DNA from: JALYOC01 sp036675345
GTDB taxonomy: Bacteria; Myxococcota; Myxococcia; Myxococcales; Myxococcaceae
Length of the DNA: 64,000 nucleotides
Reading direction: 5' to 3'
Assembly (NCBI GenBank): GCA_036675345.1
Contig: JAKFFE010000031.1
Coordinates: forward strand, 241,253 to 305,252
This document shows positions 18,567 to 27,665 of the stretch, one piece after another. Below the pieces are notes generated by a model. The model was not told where the DNA came from, ran no database searches, and saw only the letters and a program-made list of their open reading frames with translations. A program made the translations under genes and the position numbers. Numbering within the stretch: position 1 is the first letter of the stretch; every line of letters begins with the position of its first letter.

Positions 18567-20924
18567 TTAGCGAAAGGGGGCGGGCGGGACCAGCGGGGAC
18601 TGAAAGACCCGTTGTTCGAAGTCACAGCGGGCCACCCAACCGTTCACCTGCCTTCTAAGCACCTCGCCCAGATCCGGCAGCTTGCCCGCCAGGTCCACCA
18701 CCCCCGGACAGTCGCCGGCCAGATACAGCGCCTCGGCGCGCAGCCTCCAGGTCTCCTTGAGCAGCGAGTCCGGCACCCCGGCGCTGGCCAGCACCCGGGC
18801 CAGGTAGCCTTCGCCCAGCGCCGGCTCGCCGGACTGCACCAGCCGGCGGCCCAGCAGGTACGCCACCGCCACGTTGCCGGGCTCCTGCTCCAGCGCGTTG
18901 GAGAGCCGCAGCAGCCGCAGTTCATCCGAGCCGGGCCGGAAGTAGTGCCACACCGCCGGGCCGGCGACCGGAGAGGAGAGGGCGGCCAGCTTCACCCGCG
19001 CGGTCCGCTCCACCGCGGAGCTGGTGTCCAGCGCCAGCACCCGCTGCAACAGCGTCCCCGCCTGATCGGGCGAACCCACCTCGGTGGCCACGTCCGCCTG
19101 GGCCAGCAGCACCTCCGCCTCCAGCGACGGCTTGCCGGCCACCCCCAGGGCGACGTCGGTCAGCAGCCGCAGCGCCTCGCCGCCTCGTTCCATCCGCACC
19201 AGCGCCGCCGCCTCCCCCAGCCGGTAGGTGGGTTCCCCCGGCTGCAGCAGCGAGCAGCGCCGGAAGTCCGCCAGCGCCGCCTCCGGATCCGAGGCCAGCA
19301 GCTGGCTGGCCCGCGCATGCAGGGTGGCCACCTCCCGCGCGCAGGGCCGGACGAACAGGGACGGCTGCCGGAAGCGGGCGAAGGCCTGGTTCAGCTGCGC
19401 GGGGGCAATGGTCACCGTCTCCAGATGCCGCTCCCACTCGGTGGCCAGCGCGTCCAGGGTCCGCCCGTAGCTGGTCTCGAAGTCCCCCCGGGCATACAGC
19501 TGCCCCAGCTTCTGGGTGCCGTAGGTGTCCGCCAGGTAGCGCAGGAAGGACCCCACCAGGGTGTAGGCCCGGGCCGGCGCGCTCTGGTAGAAGCCGCGCG
19601 GACCCAGGATCTCCCGCACGTCCGGGGCCAGCCCCTCCCGGCGCATCCCCGCCGCCCACTGGTGCAGGGTCAGCTCGTCCACCGGATCATCGGCGGCCAC
19701 CGCCAGCCCCTCGATGATCCCCATCACCGGGATCACCCCGTAGCGGCTGGTCACCTGGAAGGGACCGGACCCCAGCGGAGCGGCCATCACGTGGGCCAGC
19801 TCGTGGCGGAGCACCCCATGCGGAAAGGGGGCGTCGTTGACGTGCAGGCTGTGCTGCCAGGGCTTGGCGAACTGGGTCCGCCCGGCCCCCACCAGCACGC
19901 TCTTCACCTCGGCGCTGGGGTACAGGTAGACGCGGATCCGCCCCGGGGGCGAGACGCCCAGGAACCCGGACAGCTGCTGGTGTTGGAACTCCAGATCCCG
20001 CACCAGCCGGTCCACCTCCAGCCGGGGCTTGCCGCGGGGATAGGTGATCAGGAAGTGCTCGCTCTCCCGGATCCCGCCCAGCTGCTCGGTGAGGTGGGCC
20101 TCGGTCATCCGGTACCCCAGCTGGGAGGCCCGCTCCTCCAGCGCAAACCCACAGACCGCCATCGCTCCCAGCAGGACCAGCGGACCGGGTCGCAGGTGGG
20201 GCCGCCCCAGTCGGCCGTCCCTCATGTCCAGCAACACCGAGGCCAGCAGCCACAGGCAGACCGCCAGCAGCAGGGTCTGGACCCGGAACCAGCCGATGGC
20301 CGGGGTGACCGCCAGGGCCTCGTCGTACAAGGGGCCGGGCAGCACCCCGCCGAAGTGGTTGAAGGCAAAGACCTGGGGGCCGAACACGATCGGCCAGGCG
20401 GTGACCCCCGCGGAGACCGCCACCAGCAGCAGGTAGCGCAGAAAGGCGCCGGTCTTGCCCCGGGCGCCCAGCGCGCAGCACACCCCCGCCGCGGAGGCCA
20501 GCAGCGCGGAGGGGAAGGGCAGCAGGGGCACAAAGCCCACGTGCTCGAACGGATCGCAGACGGTGGAGGCGATCGCGTACAGGGTGGCCGCCACCAGCGG
20601 CGGCAGCAGGAACAGCCCGTTGAGCAGGGCGCCGGCGGCGATGGCGTGGAACACGGACTGGGCCGGCAGGTCCATCCGCTGGGCCCCCCCGGGCCGAGGA
20701 TCCCTCCCCTGGATCAACCGGCGCTCCAGAAAGCCGGCCGAGGCCCCCACCACGCCCCCCAACAGGCCGATCCCCAAGGAGAGCACCAGGGACAGTTCGA
20801 AGCCCGGCATCCCAAGCAGGGGCAGCCGGACCAGGAACACCCCGCCCCCGGCGATCAGTCCTCCCACTCCCAGCACCGCCGGGCTGCGCAACAGGAACGC
20901 AGCGCGGGAAACGACTTGTCGCAT
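18567..20924 (-). CDS. Multi-pass membrane protein with peptidase MA-like metallopeptidase and TPR tail
   Basis: 785 aa from the ATG at 20924 (GGGGAG just upstream). The N-terminal 300 residues hold about eight hydrophobic segments. Then comes a soluble domain with HELAH at 374-378 and a downstream MGIIEGLAVAADD Glu, the pattern of gluzincin peptidases of the peptidase MA-like type. The C-terminal third has TPR-like helices. The protease domain would face the periplasm if the segment count is even. It is divergent from the PilZ gene with only 24 bp between the starts. The substrate is unknown; the fusion of a polytopic membrane domain with this peptidase is notable. Confidence 0.75.
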   Translation of the reverse strand: MRQVVSRAAFLLRSPAVLGVGGLIAGGGVFLVRLPLLGMPGFELSLVLSLGIGLLGGVVGASAGFLERRLIQGRDPRPGGAQRMDLPAQSVFHAIAAGALLNGLFLLPPLVAATLYAIASTVCDPFEHVGFVPLLPFPSALLASAAGVCCALGARGKTGAFLRYLLLVAVSAGVTAWPIVFGPQVFAFNHFGGVLPGPLYDEALAVTPAIGWFRVQTLLLAVCLWLLASVLLDMRDGRLGRPHLRPGPLVLLGAMAVCGFALEERASQLGYRMTEAHLTEQLGGIRESEHFLITYPRGKPRLEVDRLVRDLEFQHQQLSGFLGVSPPGRIRVYLYPSAEVKSVLVGAGRTQFAKPWQHSLHVNDAPFPHGVLRHELAHVMAAPLGSGPFQVTSRYGVIPVMGIIEGLAVAADDPVDELTLHQWAAGMRREGLAPDVREILGPRGFYQSAPARAYTLVGSFLRYLADTYGTQKLGQLYARGDFETSYGRTLDALATEWERHLETVTIAPAQLNQAFARFRQPSLFVRPCAREVATLHARASQLLASDPEAALADFRRCSLLQPGEPTYRLGEAAALVRMERGGEALRLLTDVALGVAGKPSLEAEVLLAQADVATEVGSPDQAGTLLQRVLALDTSSAVERTARVKLAALSSPVAGPAVWHYFRPGSDELRLLRLSNALEQEPGNVAVAYLLGRRLVQSGEPALGEGYLARVLASAGVPDSLLKETWRLRAEALYLAGDCPGVVDLAGKLPDLGEVLRRQVNGWVARCDFEQRVFQSPLVPPAPFR

Positions 20925-20933
20925 CGGCTCCCC

Positions 20934-20939
20934 TATACT
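20934..20939 (+). promoter_or_regulatory. Possible -10 element for the PilZ gene
   Basis: TATACT lies 9 bp before the PilZ ATG in the 24-bp divergent gap. If used, the transcript would be almost leaderless. No convincing -35 hexamer is seen at normal spacing, so this is weak. Confidence 0.25.
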
Positions 20940-20948
20940 CACGCCAGC

Positions 20949-21338
20949 ATGAACGACCCAAAGAGCTCGGAGATCCGTCAGCACGTCCGAGCGCCGATCG
21001 AGTTGAAGGTCGACTACAAGAAGATGAACTCCTTCTTCGCGGACTACACGAAGAACATCTCCAAGGGTGGAACCTTCATCAAGACCAAGAAGCCGCTCCC
21101 GATCGGGACGCGCTTTTTGTTCAAGCTGAGCATCCCCCACCGGGACCAGCCCTTCGAACTGCTGGGCGAGGTGGTGTGGTCCAAACCGGACGGTGAGGAG
21201 CCGGGGATGGGGATCCGCTTCATCTACAACGGGGACCACCAGCGCTCGGACTTCGAGGGGGTGGTGGAGCAGCTGATGGCCGACAGCCTGGGGCCGGAGC
21301 TGACCGGGAAGCTGCTCAACAAGCAGCTCAAGTCGTGA
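20949..21338 (+). CDS. PilZ domain protein
   Basis: 129 aa, a single PilZ domain. The c-di-GMP motifs are intact: RxxxR (R10-QHV-R14) and NxSxxG (NISKGG). The rest (TKKPLPIGTRFLFKLSIPHR, GEVVWSKPDGEEPGMGIRFI) matches the short myxobacterial PilZ paralogues that often influence motility or the cell surface. The start is the ATG at 20949; upstream frame extension overlaps the divergent gene. Its stop overlaps the start of the DUF192 gene (GTGA), so the two are translationally coupled. Confidence 0.9.
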   Translation: MNDPKSSEIRQHVRAPIELKVDYKKMNSFFADYTKNISKGGTFIKTKKPLPIGTRFLFKLSIPHRDQPFELLGEVVWSKPDGEEPGMGIRFIYNGDHQRSDFEGVVEQLMADSLGPELTGKLLNKQLKS

Positions 21339-21895
21339 GCCGCCCCTTCCGCCGCCGGGCCCTGGCGCTGACCACCGGGGCGCTGCTGTTCACCTCCGGG
21401 TGCCCCGGCCAGAGCGCCAATGGCCAGGACCCCTCCACTCCCAAGGGGGCGCGGCTGATCCGCCCCGACGTCACCGCCGAGGACTATCTGCCCCCCGCCA
21501 TGCCCCAGGGCCGCCTCTTCTTCCAGGACGCCTACGGCAGCCGCCAGGTGATCGAGGTGGAGGTCGCCGCCACCCCCGACTCCCGCACCCGCGGGATGAT
21601 GTGGCGCACCGAGCTGAAAGACGGACGGGGGATGCTGTTCCTGTTCGACCAGGACGAGGACCACTCCTTCTGGATGAAGAACACCCTGATCCCGCTGGAC
21701 ATGGTGTTCCTGGCCGAGGACGGGACGGTGGTGGGGATCGTGGAGAGCGCGGTCCCCCGCTCCCTGGCCTCCCGCCACGTGGGCCGCCCCTCGCGCCATG
21801 TGCTGGAGGTCCCCGGCGGCTGGACCGCCAGGGTCGGGATGCGCACCGGTTCGCGGCTGGAGCTGCAGCTGCCGCCCGGCCTGCAGATCCAGTAG
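21335..21895 (+). CDS. DUF192 domain lipoprotein
   Basis: 186 aa. The lipoprotein signal has a lipobox ending SGC at about residue 23. The DUF192 core is clear: VEVAATPDSRTRGMMWRTEL, MLFLFDQDEDHSFWMKNTLI and PLDMVFLAEDGTVVGIVESA. The GTG start overlaps the PilZ stop by four bases. DUF192 proteins are small envelope proteins of unknown biochemical function. Co-translation with a PilZ protein may mean shared regulation only. Confidence 0.85.
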   Translation: MSRPFRRRALALTTGALLFTSGCPGQSANGQDPSTPKGARLIRPDVTAEDYLPPAMPQGRLFFQDAYGSRQVIEVEVAATPDSRTRGMMWRTELKDGRGMLFLFDQDEDHSFWMKNTLIPLDMVFLAEDGTVVGIVESAVPRSLASRHVGRPSRHVLEVPGGWTARVGMRTGSRLELQLPPGLQIQ

Positions 21896-21900
21896 CCCGC

Positions 21901-21940
21901 AAAAGAAAATCCCCAGCAGGCGCGAAGGCCGGCTGGGGAT
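21901..21940 (-). terminator. Rho-independent terminator of the OMP gene
   Basis: On the minus strand, ATCCCCAGC (arms 21909-21917 and 21932-21940, perfect 9 bp, plus an inner GGC/GCC) is followed by TTTTCTTTT. It starts 25 bp past the stop of the minus-strand outer-membrane protein gene. This is the clearest intrinsic terminator in the window. Confidence 0.85.
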
Positions 21941-21964
21941 CTCCTGGAGACGACGACCGGGGTC

Positions 21965-22762
21965 TTAGAAGAAGACCTGCAGACCCAGGGTTCCGCCCTG
22001 GGACAGCCCGGTGGACAGCTGCAGGAACGAGTGGGTCGTCCGCTGGGTGGTGTTCTGGGTGGTGGTCGGGGTTCCGCCCGCGTTGTTCTCCACCGTGGTG
22101 CGGTTGTTCAGCTGGTTCAGCTGGTACAGGTTCACCGTCACCCCGTACTCCGCGTAGAGCGCGAAGTTGGAGTGCAGGCGCCACTCGGCGCCCACGATGC
22201 CGTGACCGTTCACGTTGAAGCCGTCGGAGTGGTTGTCGATCTCCAGCCGCTGATCAACCACGCTGACGTCGTCCAGCAGGTTGTTCCGGGTCCAGCTCCA
22301 GCCTGCCGACACGCCGCCGCCCAGGTAGGGGGCGATGGAGCGCGAGGAGAGGCGCTTGAGGTAGTCACCCCGGACGTTCACCGCGTGGAACTCGGTGAAA
22401 CCGGAGGGGTTGGAGATGTTGTAGGTGGTGGTGTTGTCGGTGCCGGTGAGGGTCACCACCTTGGTCAGCTGATTGGGGTTGTGGCTGCGGCTGAGGCTGA
22501 CGCCGGCGCGCACCGCGGCATCGTCCGCCAGGAAGTAGCTGGCGGAGATGGAGCCGGTGCCACTGGCGCTCAGGATGCTGCCGCTGGTGAGGATGTTGTT
22601 GAGCGAGAACAGCAGCGCCCAGTCCGAGTTCCAACCCTCATCGGTGCTCAGCGAGGGCTGGACCTTGGGGGTGGCGGAGGCCGCGGGAGCGGGGGCCGTC
22701 TGGGCGGAGGCGGAGGTGGCCACCAGGGCCACGGCCAGGGCCGCGATCTTCAGGGTGTTCAT
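21965..22762 (-). CDS. Outer-membrane beta-barrel protein
   Basis: 265 aa. A cleavable signal peptide (MNTLKIAALAVALVATSASA) is followed by a Pro/Ala-rich stretch, then alternating amphipathic strands (SGSISASYFLADDAAVRAGV, VNVRGDYLKRLSSRSIAPYL, VGAEWRLHSNFALYAEYGVT) and a terminal aromatic (VFF), as in small OmpW/OmpA-like barrels. Asn/Thr-rich segments near the C-terminus look like loops. It is followed by a strong terminator and has its own start region, so it is probably monocistronic or transcribed with the upstream lipoprotein 30 bp away. Confidence 0.8.
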   Translation of the reverse strand: MNTLKIAALAVALVATSASAQTAPAPAASATPKVQPSLSTDEGWNSDWALLFSLNNILTSGSILSASGTGSISASYFLADDAAVRAGVSLSRSHNPNQLTKVVTLTGTDNTTTYNISNPSGFTEFHAVNVRGDYLKRLSSRSIAPYLGGGVSAGWSWTRNNLLDDVSVVDQRLEIDNHSDGFNVNGHGIVGAEWRLHSNFALYAEYGVTVNLYQLNQLNNRTTVENNAGGTPTTTQNTTQRTTHSFLQLSTGLSQGGTLGLQVFF

Positions 22763-22792
22763 GGTGTGTGGGTCTCTCTGAAGGACGGAGGG

Positions 22793-23947
22793 TTACGGAG
22801 TCGGGACGACGTGCATGTGCGGGTACACGTCGCTGCCGTACCGGATCTCGATGTCGTCCAGGTCCCAGCAGGAGTTGGAGCCCTTGGCCCGGACCCGGAC
22901 CCCGTAGAAGTCCACGTCCAGGTGGCCGTCACCGGTGTCCGGCGGGACCTCCCAGTTCGGGCTCAGGGTGAGCACGGTGCCCCCGTTCTCCAGGGTGGGG
23001 GTGATGGTGAACGGGTTGGGCAGCGCGGTGGCGAAGGCGCCGTCCGCGTCCACGTCGCTGTAGCCCCAGGTGAAGCCCAGGGAGTGGTCGATGCTCAGGC
23101 TGCAAACCTCGACCTGGTAGGGGAACTTCACCCAGAAGTTCGACGCCGCGCCGACATGGTTCACGCCGTTCTCCGACGAGGAGGACAGGGCCACCGGGTA
23201 CTCGCTGGGCGGACCCATGAACAGGGTCAGCTCCGGGTAGCTGCTGCCGGCCTGGAAGGTCTCGTTCTCGTACGGGGAGAGCAGCTGATCGGTGGCGCTG
23301 ACCCCGTTGTAGATGTCGACGCTGTAGGTGCCGCCCATCACCAGATCGGCGGCCGGGAACACGGCCGCGCCGTTGGTCAGGTTCACCACCAGGCTGTTCG
23401 GACGCTCGGCGAAGGTCCCGGGGAGCTGGGTCCAGCCGGAGACGGGGATCAGGGTGTCCACGGAGGTCAAGGTGGCCACCGCGGTGCCCGACTTGAGCGC
23501 CACGCCGGTGGTCTCCTCGAAGGCGCGCACGGTCACCGGGCTCTGGACGCTGGCGGTGGGGAACATCGCCACCTGGTAGGTCTGGTAGCACTGCCCGGAG
23601 GGGCCGTTGCCGTTGTTCCAGTTGCAGTTTCCGGTGGGACGGCCCAGGAAGCTGACATAGCCGGCGGCGGTGATCAGCGCGCGGTGGGTCCCGGGGGGGA
23701 CCTGGGGGACGATCAGCACGTTCTGCCCGCTGGTCGGGTCCGGGCGGGTGGAGGTCAGCTGGTAGGTGCCGATGGTGATGGTGACGGTGGCGGCGGGATC
23801 GGTGATCTCCGCTCCGGTCAGCGCGTCGTACAGCATGAAGGTGATGGTGTTCACCCCGTCCACGAACCGCGGACGCTCCGAGAGCTCGATCTGCGGACCA
23901 CAGCCAACAACGGACACGGCAAGCGCAAGCGCAAACAACTTCTTCAT
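22793..23947 (-). CDS. Secreted lipoprotein of unknown function
   Basis: 384 aa from the ATG at 23947. A lipoprotein signal (MKKLFALALAVSVVGCG, Cys16) is followed by a mature protein rich in beta strands and Thr/Asn/Gly, with Ig-like or carboxypeptidase-regulatory-like stretches (VTITIGTYQLTSTRPDPTSG, PGTHRALITAAGYVSFLGRP). The ATG has GAGGGG upstream. It may be a surface-exposed structural lipoprotein. It lies upstream of the small OMP gene on the same strand. I do not recognise the family. Confidence 0.7.
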   Translation of the reverse strand: MKKLFALALAVSVVGCGPQIELSERPRFVDGVNTITFMLYDALTGAEITDPAATVTITIGTYQLTSTRPDPTSGQNVLIVPQVPPGTHRALITAAGYVSFLGRPTGNCNWNNGNGPSGQCYQTYQVAMFPTASVQSPVTVRAFEETTGVALKSGTAVATLTSVDTLIPVSGWTQLPGTFAERPNSLVVNLTNGAAVFPAADLVMGGTYSVDIYNGVSATDQLLSPYENETFQAGSSYPELTLFMGPPSEYPVALSSSSENGVNHVGAASNFWVKFPYQVEVCSLSIDHSLGFTWGYSDVDADGAFATALPNPFTITPTLENGGTVLTLSPNWEVPPDTGDGHLDVDFYGVRVRAKGSNSCWDLDDIEIRYGSDVYPHMHVVPTP

Positions 23948-24146
23948 GATTGGGAGTCCCCTCTTTTTTCGTTCGCCCAGTGAAAACGCCGGTTCCGGCC
24001 TAGGTGGCGTGTCTGGGGCGAACGCCGGGTCGATAGTCGACATCCGGACATTCCGCAAGATGGCCCCCGGGTGGGCAAAAACTGCTTTCCCCCCAAACTG
24101 ATGGGACCCATCGGGCCGCCGCGTTGCGCGGCGCGGCGACCCGGGA
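23948..24146. other. Intergenic region
   Basis: About 200 bp between the lipoprotein start and the stop of the coiled-coil membrane gene, both minus strand. It holds GATGGGACCCATC, a palindromic hairpin near 24102, and a GC-rich hairpin (GCCGCG/CGCGGC) near 24120-24140 that may end the upstream transcript. No gene is seen. Confidence 0.5.
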
Positions 24147-25427
24147 TCAGACCTTGAGTCGGTTCGGCTCGGTTCCCGGGCCGGCGGCCGCCAGCGGATC
24201 CACCGGGGAGGAGACCGCCAACGGTTGGGCCTCCAACTCCGCGGAGGTGGCCACCGCCCCGGCCAGCCGGGCCTCGGCCACCTGCAGTGAGGAGAGGGAG
24301 TTGAACTTGCGGGCCAGCGCGGACAGCTCGGCGGCCTTGAGCTGCATCTGCCCGCTGCGCATCCCGATCAGCGCCACCCGGGCCCGCTCCAACAGCGCCA
24401 CCTCCGCCTTCAGCTTGGCCACCACCCGCTCCCGCTGCAGCGACAGCTCGTCCAGGTGCTGCATCTCCTCGCGGATCGCCGAGGCGGCCAGCTGCAGCTG
24501 CTGGCGGGCCACCGGATCCCGCGCGGTCTGGATGCTGGACTCCAGCTCCGCCTGCTGCGCGGAGAGGTCCTGCACCGCGCCGCTCTGCAGCTGGGTCTCC
24601 AGGCCGGACCACTCCGCCGCCAGGTCCACCGCCTCCCGGGTCATCAGGCCCAGGGTGCGGGCCATCTCCTCCCGGGCCGGCTCGCGGGGCAGGGCGGCCA
24701 GCGACTTGCCGCACTGCTGGTAGAGGGTCAGCGCGCGCGAGGCCAGGCTCTTGAGCTCGCCGCTCAGCTGCGGGATCACCTCCTCGCAGCGGGCCTCCAC
24801 CGGATCCGCGGACAGCGCCACGTGGGCGGCGATCGACCCCAGCCCCACGAACAGCGCCAGCACCACCCCCGCCAGCACCGCGGCGATCAGCGGCGGGGTG
24901 GAGAAGTCCTCCATCCGGAAGGACAGCGCCCGCGCCACCTGGACGCCGGCCACCGCCAGGCCTCCGGTCAGCCCGGCGCCCAGCAGGTAGTTGAGGATCC
25001 CGGGGCGGCCCCCGCCCACGTTGCCCTCCTCGCCGCGGTCGCTGAGGTGGGAGCGCACCATCAGCGCCCCCGCCGCCGCCGCCGCCAGCCCCACCGTCCA
25101 GGCCGCGGAGACCCCGAACAGCCAGGGCACCGCCGGCAGCACCACCCCCAGGGCGACCAGCATCAGCCGATCCAGCTTGTCCCCCCGCGCGGTGGCCACC
25201 GCCACCCCGGCGATGGTGGCGTAGGAGAGGGGGAGGAACTGCAGCAGGTCCGGGGCAGGAAACAGCTGGGTAGGCGCGGTCCCCAGCACCGAGGCGGCCA
25301 GGTTCGCCGCCTGGGCGGAGAGGAAGTGCACCGCCCCGGCCACCCCCCCGGCGATCAGGGACCGGGTGACGTTCCGCTCGAAGGTCTCGCGGTGGTGCAG
25401 CTGGAGGGTCGCAGTCGACGATGCCAT
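24147..25427 (-). CDS. Polytopic membrane protein with coiled-coil cytoplasmic tail
   Basis: 426 aa. About five or six hydrophobic segments fill residues 20-210 (VTRSLIAGGVAGAVHFLSAQ, LMLVALGVVLPAVPWLFGVS, AAVLAGVVLALFVGLGSIAA). The C-terminal half is a long charged helix with coiled-coil pattern (AELESSIQTARDPVARQQLQ, SLQRERVVAKLKAEVALLER). The function is unrecognised. It is 15 bp downstream of the VWA gene on the same strand, so the two probably work together. Confidence 0.7.
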   Translation of the reverse strand: MASSTATLQLHHRETFERNVTRSLIAGGVAGAVHFLSAQAANLAASVLGTAPTQLFPAPDLLQFLPLSYATIAGVAVATARGDKLDRLMLVALGVVLPAVPWLFGVSAAWTVGLAAAAAGALMVRSHLSDRGEEGNVGGGRPGILNYLLGAGLTGGLAVAGVQVARALSFRMEDFSTPPLIAAVLAGVVLALFVGLGSIAAHVALSADPVEARCEEVIPQLSGELKSLASRALTLYQQCGKSLAALPREPAREEMARTLGLMTREAVDLAAEWSGLETQLQSGAVQDLSAQQAELESSIQTARDPVARQQLQLAASAIREEMQHLDELSLQRERVVAKLKAEVALLERARVALIGMRSGQMQLKAAELSALARKFNSLSSLQVAEARLAGAVATSAELEAQPLAVSSPVDPLAAAGPGTEPNRLKV

Positions 25428-25442
25428 GGGAGATTCCCTTCG

Positions 25443-26858
25443 CTAGTAGGTGGAGCCGACCCGGCCGTAGTCCTTCATGGCCTTGCGCTTGGTGCCCTTC
25501 ACCTGGTGCTGGATCTCCTCCTCGGTGTTGGCGGAGCCCATCCCCTGGATCATCTCTGCCTGCTCCTTGACGTCCGCGGCCACCGCCGGGGCCCCGGCCA
25601 CCGAGGCCGCTTCCCGGAACAGCACCTGGTTCTGCTGCAGCAGCTCCACCGCCCGCTGGCGATCTCCGCGCTTGAGCGACTCGGCCGCCTCGTGGGTGTT
25701 CCGGGCGCTGCGGGCCCGGGTGGCGTAGACGGTGGCGTCCTTGTCCTGGTGCAGGGTGATCTCCTCCTGCCGGTCGGTGACCATCGCGGTCAGCTGGGCC
25801 AGGGCCTCGGCCGGCGCATCCTTGAGGAGATCACGGTACCCAAGCGCCAGCTTCGCCACATCCACCGCTTGACCGACCCGCCCGGCGCGGACCACCAGCC
25901 GCACCACCACCCGCTCCAGCTGGCCGCTGGAGAAGTCGGGCAAGGAGATCTGGATCTGGTTGCCCACCTGGGTGCTGCTGTAGCCCAGCACCTCTCCCAG
26001 CGAGGTGCCCTCGGGCAGGTCCAGGTTCAAGATCACGTTGCGCGCCACCTGGGTGGTGGCGGCCTGCAGATCGCGCTGGAAGATGTTGGAGAGCCGCAGC
26101 GAGTCCTGCAGGTAGGCGTAGGACCCGGCGCCCACCTCGGAGAAGGCCTGCATCAGGTCCTCGTTGAAGTCGGTGCCCACCCCGATCGAGCTGACCGAGA
26201 TCCCATGGGTGCGGATCTGCCGGACGATGTTCACCAGGTCGGAGTGGTCGGTGAGGCCCTCGGTGGGCTGGCCGTCGCTGATCAGGATCACCCGGTTGAC
26301 GCGGAACTCCTTGAGCCCGGAGAGCAGCTGGTCCCGCCCGGCGGAGAGGCCGTCCCCGATGTTGGTCCCCCCGTCATCGAAGATCCCGTCCACGTAGCGC
26401 AGCATCCGCTCCCGGTTGGCGGCGGTGGCCTGGGCGCTGGAGAAGGCGCGCACGTCCGAGCCGTAGTGGACGATCGCCAGCCGGTCCTCGTCCCGCAGCT
26501 GCCCCACCAGCACCCGCGCGGCCTGCTTGGCGTCCGCCAGCTTCTGCCCGCTCATCGATCCGGAGCGGTCCAGCACCAGGGCCAGGTTGACCGGGCTGCG
26601 GGTGGCGCCGGGGAGCTCCTTGCCGGTCACCTCCAGGGTGAGGAACTGGTCGGATTGTCCCGGTCCCAGGTACGGGTGGGACAATCTGGCCTGGAGGGTC
26701 AGCGACCCTTCGCCGCTCACCGCCACCGGAGGAGGGGTGAGCGGCATCGGGGGAGTCACCGTCGGTCCCGGTCCCTGGGAGAAGTCGGGCAGGCCGACCA
26801 CCAGGGCCAGCAGGGAGAGGACGGCGGCGAGACCCAGAAAGAGGGCGGTGCGGTTCAT
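25443..26858 (-). CDS. VWA domain protein, membrane-anchored or secreted
   Basis: 471 aa from the ATG at 26858 (AGGAG seven bases upstream; a GTG at 26876 would place that site inside the gene). An N-terminal signal or anchor (MNRTALFLGLAAVLSLLALV) is followed by a Pro-rich linker and a von Willebrand A domain with an intact MIDAS: DRSGSMS, then the DGGTNIGDGL Thr and the ISDGQPTEG Asp. The C-terminal helical part follows. This matches the bacterial group with vault-protein/inter-alpha-trypsin-like and VWA domains. It is operonic with the coiled-coil membrane protein. Confidence 0.85.
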   Translation of the reverse strand: MNRTALFLGLAAVLSLLALVVGLPDFSQGPGPTVTPPMPLTPPPVAVSGEGSLTLQARLSHPYLGPGQSDQFLTLEVTGKELPGATRSPVNLALVLDRSGSMSGQKLADAKQAARVLVGQLRDEDRLAIVHYGSDVRAFSSAQATAANRERMLRYVDGIFDDGGTNIGDGLSAGRDQLLSGLKEFRVNRVILISDGQPTEGLTDHSDLVNIVRQIRTHGISVSSIGVGTDFNEDLMQAFSEVGAGSYAYLQDSLRLSNIFQRDLQAATTQVARNVILNLDLPEGTSLGEVLGYSSTQVGNQIQISLPDFSSGQLERVVVRLVVRAGRVGQAVDVAKLALGYRDLLKDAPAEALAQLTAMVTDRQEEITLHQDKDATVYATRARSARNTHEAAESLKRGDRQRAVELLQQNQVLFREAASVAGAPAVAADVKEQAEMIQGMGSANTEEEIQHQVKGTKRKAMKDYGRVGSTY

Positions 26859-26993
26859 GTGCGGGCTCCTGGACACGGCGGACAGAACTCTCCGCGCATC
26901 CCTTTCACGAACCAGACCGCGAAAAGATCTGGCGCCCGTCGATTGTGGTGAACGCCCGCCTCCGGGGGGATCCGTCCCCGGGAGGTGGGAGGA

Positions 26994-27503
26994 CTACGTA
27001 CCTGCGTCCGCGGACAGATCCTTGGCGTCCGGCCGGGTGGCGCCCTGGGCACAGTAGTTGGACTGGGCGGTGCTCCCGCAGATCGGCGGCGGATTGGGCT
27101 GCGAACACAGGAGGGTGAGGGTCTCCTCGTCCAGCACCAGCGATCGGCAGGTGAACGGACCGTCGTCCTCGGAGGCCTCCGGATGGAGCGCCACACAGCC
27201 GCGGGTGTCTCCGGCGGTGCAATCCCGGCTGCAGACGCCATTGGCCGGGGCGTTGGGCTCCCCCACGATCTGCGCGTAGCGGTGCCGCACGCAGGTGAAG
27301 TCCTCGCACTCGAAGGAGCCGAAGGAGACGATGTCGGTGTTCGGCTGCAGCTCGCCGTTGGTGATCGGAACCACCCCGCCATCCCCGTCCGAGCGCACCA
27401 GCACGCACGGGAAGCCGATGTCACCGGACTCGCTACATCCGCTGGAAACCACCGCCAGCAGGGCCACCGCCCCCATCCACCTGCTCGAACGTCCCAGCCG
27501 CAT
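26994..27503 (-). CDS. Cys-rich lipoprotein divergent from the gliding-like barrel genes (GltK candidate)
   Basis: 169 aa from the ATG at 27503 (GGAGGG eight bases upstream). The lipobox VSSGC follows a hydrophobic stretch (WMGAVALLAVVSS). The mature protein has about ten further Cys (FECEDFTCVRH, GVCSRDCTAGDTRGCV, FTCRSLVLDE), suggesting disulfides. In Myxococcus xanthus the barrels GltA/GltB and the TPR protein GltC are encoded next to a lipoprotein gene, gltK. Here a lipoprotein lies beside the barrels but in the opposite direction. The GltK equivalence rests on position only. Confidence 0.65.
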   Translation of the reverse strand: MRLGRSSRWMGAVALLAVVSSGCSESGDIGFPCVLVRSDGDGGVVPITNGELQPNTDIVSFGSFECEDFTCVRHRYAQIVGEPNAPANGVCSRDCTAGDTRGCVALHPEASEDDGPFTCRSLVLDEETLTLLCSQPNPPPICGSTAQSNYCAQGATRPDAKDLSADAGT

Positions 27504-27665
27504 CAGAAGAGCCCTCCAGGCCCGGAGTCGCCGCGGACCGTACCATAGAGGTTTCAGATCGCGACCCCGTTCGTATCTTCTCTGCCGCACGGCGCTTCAA
27601 CGTTGCCGCATGGGGAAGTGGCGACTACGCTCCCGCGCCGCATGGTCGATCGGTCGAGGGGACGC

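Noticed and set aside
22031..23983. A 650-codon open frame on the + strand
   Set aside because: It is antisense to two secreted-protein genes that have proper signal peptides; the frame has none.
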